Shown: piece after piece, positions 5,436-8,209 of the stretch
How positions within the stretch are numbered: position 1 is the stretch's first letter
How the letters are laid out: every line of letters begins with the position of its first letter
Assembly: GCA_036733985.1 (NCBI GenBank)
Contig: DAIMZM010000098.1
Coordinates: forward strand, 1-8,209
Length of the DNA stretch: 8,209 bases
Source of the DNA: DAIMZM01 sp036733985
Lineage (GTDB): Bacteria > Bacillota > Dehalobacteriia > UBA4068
Direction of reading: 5' to 3'
Program-made: the position numbers and the translations under genes
Notes under the pieces: generated by a model
Told to the model about the DNA's origin: nothing
Databases searched by the model: none
Seen by the model: only the letters and a program-made list of their open reading frames with translations

Positions 5436-6806
5436 CTAAAAGCCGGGCCAGCCGCCGCCCAGTCCCGGCGGCATCATGGGCAGCCGGCCTTTCTTGCCTT
5501 TTTTGCCTTTGCCATGGCCGCCTTGGGCATTCATCTGCTTCATCATTTTCTGCATCATTTCGAATTGCTTCAACAGGCGGTTCACATCCGCCACCTGCCG
5601 GCCGGAGCCGGCGGCGATGCGCTTTTTGCGGCTGCTGCTGATGATGGCCGGGTTGTTCCGCTCCCCGGGGGTCATGGATTGGATGATGGCTTCCGTGGCG
5701 GTGAGCTGCTTCTCGTCGATCTGCATATTTTTGATCTGCTTGCCCAGGCCGGGGATCAGGCCCAGCATTTCCTTCATATCCCCCATTTTGCGGATCTCGC
5801 CCATCTGTTCCAGGAAATCTTCCAGGGTGAAGCGGCTTTTCCGCAGCTTCTCCTCCATATCCGCCATCTTTTTCTGGTCCAGCTGGGTTTCAGCCTTCTC
5901 GATCAGGGTCAGGATATCGCCCATGCCCAGGATCCGGGAGGCCAGGCGGTCCGGGTGGAAGGGGGCCAGGGCCTTGATATCCTCGCCTTCGCCCACGAAT
6001 TTGATGGGCTGGCCGGTAACGGCTTTCACCGACAGGGCCGCGCCGCCCCGGCTGTCCCCGTCCAGCTTGGTCAGGACCACGCCGGTGATGGCCAGCCGCT
6101 CATGGAAGGCCGCGGCCACGTTCACCGCGTCCTGTCCCTGCATGGCGTCGATGACCAGCAGGATCTCCGTGGGCTGCACCGCGTCCCGCACCCCGGCGAT
6201 CTCGGCCATCATTTCCTCGTCAATGGCCAGCCGCCCGGCGGTATCGATGATCAGATAATCATTGCCATGCTTCCGGGCATGGTCCAGGGCTTCGGTGGCG
6301 ATCTTCACCGGCTTTTCCCGGTCGCCCAGGGAAAAGACGGGCACCCCCACCCGTTCGCCTAAGATTTCCAGCTGGCGGATAGCGGCCGGGCGGTAAATAT
6401 CCGCCGCGGCCAGCAGGGGCCTTTTGCCCTGGCCTTTCAGGTAGAGGGCAATTTTCCCGGCGGAGGTGGTTTTGCCTGAACCCTGAAGGCCGGCCATGAG
6501 GATCACCGTGGGCGGTTTGGGGCTGACGATCAGCTTGGAAACGCCGCCGCCCATCAGGGCGGTAAGCTCCTCGTTGACGATTTTTACCACCTGCTGCCCC
6601 GGGGACAGGCTCTGCAGCACTTCCGCGCCCACGGCCCGGTCCTTGATCTTGGCGCAGAAATCCTTGGCCACCTTATAGTTGACGTCCGCTTCCAGCAAGG
6701 CCACGCGGATCTCCCGCATGGCGGCGTTGACGTCCGCCTCGGAAAGCTTGCCCCTGCCTTTGAGCTTGGCGAAAATATCCTGTAATTTGTCGCTGAGTGC
6801 GGACAT
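5436..6806 (-). CDS. ffh: Signal recognition particle protein Ffh (SRP54)
   Basis: The 456-residue GTPase binds signal peptides and 4.5S/SRP RNA, and delivers ribosomes making membrane proteins to FtsY at the membrane. The helical N domain covers about residues 1-90. The G domain has GLQGSGKTT (106-114), DIYRPAAIRQL (136-146), DTAGR (188-192), TKLDGDSRGGAAL (246-258) and VGEGEDIKAL (271-280). The methionine-rich M domain (about 328-430) carries FLEQMGEIRKMGDM and the SRP-RNA-binding SSSRKKRIAAGSG (390-402). It ends with a lysine/glycine tail and PPGLGGG, typical of the family. The ATG at 6804-6806 has an AAGGAGG site at 6811-6817. It follows ylxM by 27 bases, the classic pairing. The SRP RNA gene and ftsY are not in the window. 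Confidence 0.98.
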   Translation of the reverse strand: MSALSDKLQDIFAKLKGRGKLSEADVNAAMREIRVALLEADVNYKVAKDFCAKIKDRAVGAEVLQSLSPGQQVVKIVNEELTALMGGGVSKLIVSPKPPTVILMAGLQGSGKTTSAGKIALYLKGQGKRPLLAAADIYRPAAIRQLEILGERVGVPVFSLGDREKPVKIATEALDHARKHGNDYLIIDTAGRLAIDEEMMAEIAGVRDAVQPTEILLVIDAMQGQDAVNVAAAFHERLAITGVVLTKLDGDSRGGAALSVKAVTGQPIKFVGEGEDIKALAPFHPDRLASRILGMGDILTLIEKAETQLDQKKMADMEEKLRKSRFTLEDFLEQMGEIRKMGDMKEMLGLIPGLGKQIKNMQIDEKQLTATEAIIQSMTPGERNNPAIISSSRKKRIAAGSGRQVADVNRLLKQFEMMQKMMKQMNAQGGHGKGKKGKKGRLPMMPPGLGGGWPGF

Positions 6807-6833
6807 GGTTCCTCCTTGGGGCCGGAATCCCCG

Positions 6834-7193
6834 TTAAATGCCGGCCAGCAGCCGGTTCACCCGGTCGATCTCCCGCCGGCTCATCTGGGAATTATTGACC
6901 ACGCTGGCGATTTTCCGGGCGATTTCCCCCCGGCGTTCCCCCGCGGCCACCAGGCCCAGCAGCTTTTCATATTCTTCCAGCTGGGCTTCGCCCCGCCGGA
7001 TCAAATCATGGGCGGCCTGGCGGCTGCTGCCGCCGGCCTGGGCGATTTCCGCCAGGGAACAATCTTGCTGGTAAAACATGTCTAAAGCCCGGAACTGCCG
7101 CTCAGTCAGCAGGGGGCCGTAGGCGTCCAGCAACAGGGCGGCGCGCACCGCCTTGTCCAGACGGGTGGGGTCTTCCGCGGCCTGATCCGCCAT
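6834..7193 (-). CDS. ylxM: YlxM/p13-like SRP-associated helix-turn-helix protein (UPF0122 family)
   Basis: This 119-residue protein resembles YlxM, a small sigma-70 region-4-like protein encoded beside ffh in many Gram-positive bacteria. LLLDAYGPLLTERQFRALDMFY (20-41) and the helix-turn-helix stretch SLAEIAQAGGSSRQAAHDLIRR (46-67) are the diagnostic parts. A charged helical tail follows. In Streptococcus mutans the homologue interacts with SRP components and modulates their GTPase activity; that role is inferred here from family and position. The ATG at 7191-7193 has AGAGGTG just upstream. It is the first gene after the perfect-hexamer promoter at 7234-7262, with a leader of about 34 bases, so it probably heads the whole minus-strand operon. 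Confidence 0.93.
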   Translation of the reverse strand: MADQAAEDPTRLDKAVRAALLLDAYGPLLTERQFRALDMFYQQDCSLAEIAQAGGSSRQAAHDLIRRGEAQLEEYEKLLGLVAAGERRGEIARKIASVVNNSQMSRREIDRVNRLLAGI

Positions 7194-7233
7194 AAAGCAC
7201 CTCTATCAAGAAATAATCCTTTACACTTGGAGC

Positions 7234-7262
7234 ATTATAAGCGGTTTTTTTTACAATGTCAA
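7234..7262 (-). promoter_or_regulatory. Perfect-consensus sigma-A promoter for the ylxM-ffh operon
   Basis: On the minus strand TTGACA (7257-7262), a 17-base spacer holding an A8 tract, and TATAAT (7234-7239) match both hexamers at every position. The start site is expected near 7227. Such a promoter fits strong constitutive expression of SRP and ribosome genes. Confidence 0.92.
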
Positions 7263-7279
7263 GGTTTTTTTCTTGACGC
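7257..7279. repeat. Inverted repeat joining two back-to-back -35-like boxes
   Basis: GTCAAG (7258-7263) and CTTGAC (7272-7277, the T of the poly-T being shared) form an inverted repeat around a short G-plus-T spacer. Its left half, read on the minus strand, holds the ylxM -35 box TTGACA; its right half holds TTGACG on the plus strand, facing rpoB. The plus-strand box lacks a good -10 partner. Confidence 0.5.
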
Positions 7280-7345
7280 TACCAATGAATTCTTCTTGTA
7301 TGAAGCGGTTTAGCTGATTTTTTCATAAAAAATTACACTTTTTCC

Positions 7346-7374
7346 TTGACTCGTTTTTTCCTTTGTGTTATTAT
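7346..7374 (+). promoter_or_regulatory. Sigma-A-type promoter of rpoB, extended -10
   Basis: TTGACT (7346-7351), a 17-base spacer, then TATTAT (7369-7374) each match consensus at five of six positions, and a TG dinucleotide one base before the -10 makes it an extended -10. The start is expected near 7381, leaving about 163 bases of leader before the rpoB ATG. Confidence 0.85.
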
Positions 7375-7406
7375 GATACTTGCTGTCACTATGGGAAAAT
7401 ATGCGT

Positions 7407-7436
7407 ATTTGCCTTATATAATAGGCAAATTTTTTT
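7407..7436 (+). terminator. Intrinsic terminator (attenuator) in the rpoB leader
   Basis: ATTTGCCT (7407-7414) pairs perfectly with AGGCAAAT (7423-7430) around an eight-base AT loop, and the strand continues as seven T residues (7430-7436). This is the stem-plus-U-run of a Rho-independent terminator, though only three of the eight pairs are G-C. It begins only about 26 bases after the predicted transcription start, so part of the transcripts should end near 55 nt. An upstream AAATA/TATTT hairpin (7397-7410) would overlap its 5' arm and could compete with it; that stem is short and AU-only. Confidence 0.7.
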
Positions 7437-7467
7437 CCGACATTTTTGCTTACCGAATTTTCCCTTT

Positions 7468-7498
7468 CCGGTTTTCCAGGGGTGGCCCTGACCCCCGG
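7468..7498 (+). other. GC-rich stem-loop region in the rpoB leader
   Basis: Two mutually exclusive stems can form: CAGGG/CCCTG (7477-7481 with 7486-7490), or GGGGT/ACCCC (7479-7483 with 7491-7495) enclosed by CCGG/CCGG (7468-7471 with 7495-7498, sharing one base). It lies 30-60 bases before the ribosome binding site. A regulatory switch is possible but only inferred. Confidence 0.35.
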
Positions 7499-7544
7499 CA
7501 GTTTCTCCGTCCAGGATTGATTTAAGCAAGGAGTGAGGCAATTA

Positions 7545-8209
7545 ATGAGATATCCCGAAAGCTCCGAAATGAGGCGGCGCCGCAGCTATGCCCGTATTGC
7601 CGAGATTTTGGAAATGCCTGATCTGATCGAGGTGCAGAAAAGGTCTTATCAGCACTTTATCGAGACCGGGCTAAAGGAAATATTCCAGGATGTTTCCCCG
7701 ATCACCGATTTTACCGGTAACCTGGTTCTGGAGTTCACCGATTACAGCTTCGGCGAGCCCAAATATGATGAAGAGGAATGCCGTAACCGGGACGCCACTT
7801 TCGCAGCCCCCCTTCGGGTCAAGGTGCGGCTGATCAATAAAGAAAGCGGCGAGGTCAAGGAGCAGGAAGTCTTTATGGGCGATTTCCCGCTGATGACCAG
7901 AAAGGGCACGTTTATTATCAACGGCGCCAAACGCGTCATTGTTTCCCAGCTGGTCCGTTCCCCAGGGGTGTATTTCCACGCCACCCTGGATCCGGGAGGC
8001 GACCGGCTTTACGGCTCCACCGTGATCCCCAACCGGGGCGCCTGGCTGGAGCTGGAAACCGATGTGCAGGGCAATGTCTACGTCCGGGTGGACCGGATGC
8101 GTAAAATCCCCGCCACTGTGCTGATCCGGGCCTTGGGCTATCCCACCAACGAGGATATCCTGAACCTGTTCGACCGGCACCCCGCCATTGAGATGACCCT
8201 GGCGAAGGA
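7545..8209 (+). CDS. rpoB: DNA-directed RNA polymerase beta subunit, N-terminal part (runs off the right edge)
   Basis: The first 221 codons of the beta subunit are present; the remainder lies beyond the window. ATG at 7545 follows AAGGAG (7528-7533) with a second G-rich stretch nearer the start. Clear beta-subunit blocks are IEVQKRSYQHFIETGLKE (28-45), DFTGNLVLEFTDY (55-67), VFMGDFPLMT (109-118), GTFIINGAKRVIVSQLVRSP (121-140), GVYF, and IPNRGAWLELETD (161-173). The beta subunit forms half of the catalytic cleft of RNA polymerase and contains the rifampicin pocket. V133 and Q135, equivalent to E. coli V146 and Q148 of the N-terminal rifampicin cluster, are the usual residues. Lys129 stands where I expect an acidic residue. 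The gene has its own promoter and an attenuator-like leader, and is not preceded by rplL as it is in most bacteria. Confidence 0.98.
   Translation, partial: MRYPESSEMRRRRSYARIAEILEMPDLIEVQKRSYQHFIETGLKEIFQDVSPITDFTGNLVLEFTDYSFGEPKYDEEECRNRDATFAAPLRVKVRLINKESGEVKEQEVFMGDFPLMTRKGTFIINGAKRVIVSQLVRSPGVYFHATLDPGGDRLYGSTVIPNRGAWLELETDVQGNVYVRVDRMRKIPATVLIRALGYPTNEDILNLFDRHPAIEMTLAK

Larger units (their letters stand above)
7194..7544. other. Divergent regulatory region between ylxM and rpoB
   Basis: This 351-base, AT-rich stretch has no convincing protein gene. It holds the minus-strand ylxM promoter, the inverted pair of -35-like boxes, the plus-strand rpoB promoter, a terminator-like attenuator and a GC-rich stem region. 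A 44-codon frame from ATG at 7391 to TAA at 7523-7525 crosses the attenuator but has no Shine-Dalgarno sequence. The remainder is T-rich sequence without recognisable signals. Confidence 0.8.

Noticed and set aside
5190..6362. 390-codon plus-strand frame opposite ffh and rpsP
   Set aside because: Antisense to Ffh, with a low-complexity His/Gly/Leu-rich translation and a run through the palindromic element; no independent support.
7274..7303. Second plus-strand rpoB promoter beginning at TTGACG
   Set aside because: The best -10 at an 18-base spacer, TGTATG, matches consensus at only three of six positions; the promoter at 7346-7374 is far better.
7671..8180. Minus-strand frame opposite the start of rpoB
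   Set aside because: Shadow of rpoB, whose conserved blocks are unmistakable on the plus strand.
1..8209. CRISPR arrays, transposases, phage genes, toxin-antitoxin or defence genes, tRNA or rRNA genes
   Set aside because: I looked for spaced repeats and the usual protein motifs on both strands and saw none; the window is explained by core genes and their regulatory regions.

Overview
The window is core housekeeping sequence from a bacterium. Gene content and order (ylxM-ffh-rpsP-khpA-rimM-trmD), consensus sigma-A-type promoters and strong AGGAGG ribosome binding sites point to the Bacillota (Firmicutes). The E. coli-type SpeD and the GC-rich coding DNA would suit an anaerobic clostridial or Negativicutes lineage. 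That placement is an inference; no marker here fixes the genus.

Layout. Positions 1-26 hold the first eight codons of a minus-strand tuf gene (EF-Tu), with its own promoter at 97-125. From 7193 down to 122 runs one minus-strand series, in transcription order: ylxM, ffh, rpsP, khpA, rimM, trmD (fused to a second SPOUT methyltransferase domain), speD, speE and a sirtuin gene. I see no convincing intrinsic terminator between these genes, so they probably form one long operon, perhaps with internal promoters or processing sites. The gene-free stretch 7194-7544 carries two divergent promoters: one with perfect -35 and -10 hexamers for ylxM, and one for rpoB, which begins at 7545 on the plus strand and runs off the window.

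How the genes work together. ylxM and ffh belong to the signal recognition particle. rpsP, rimM and khpA concern 30S ribosome assembly and RNA binding, and trmD makes the m1G37 mark of tRNA that keeps reading frame. speD and speE form a two-step spermidine module that consumes S-adenosylmethionine, as do both methyltransferase domains of the TrmD fusion. The sirtuin uses NAD+ and has no obvious pathway link. tuf and rpoB at the two edges make this a translation/transcription neighbourhood, but reshuffled: rplS does not follow trmD, and rplL does not precede rpoB.

Most notable non-coding features: (1) a terminator-like hairpin about 26 nt after the predicted rpoB start site; (2) a 142-bp element between ffh and rpsP, with two inverted, compensatorily changed hairpin arms; (3) a 170-nt rimM-trmD spacer packed with abutting hairpins. 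I found no phage, CRISPR, toxin or defence genes, and no clear evidence of a wholly new system.
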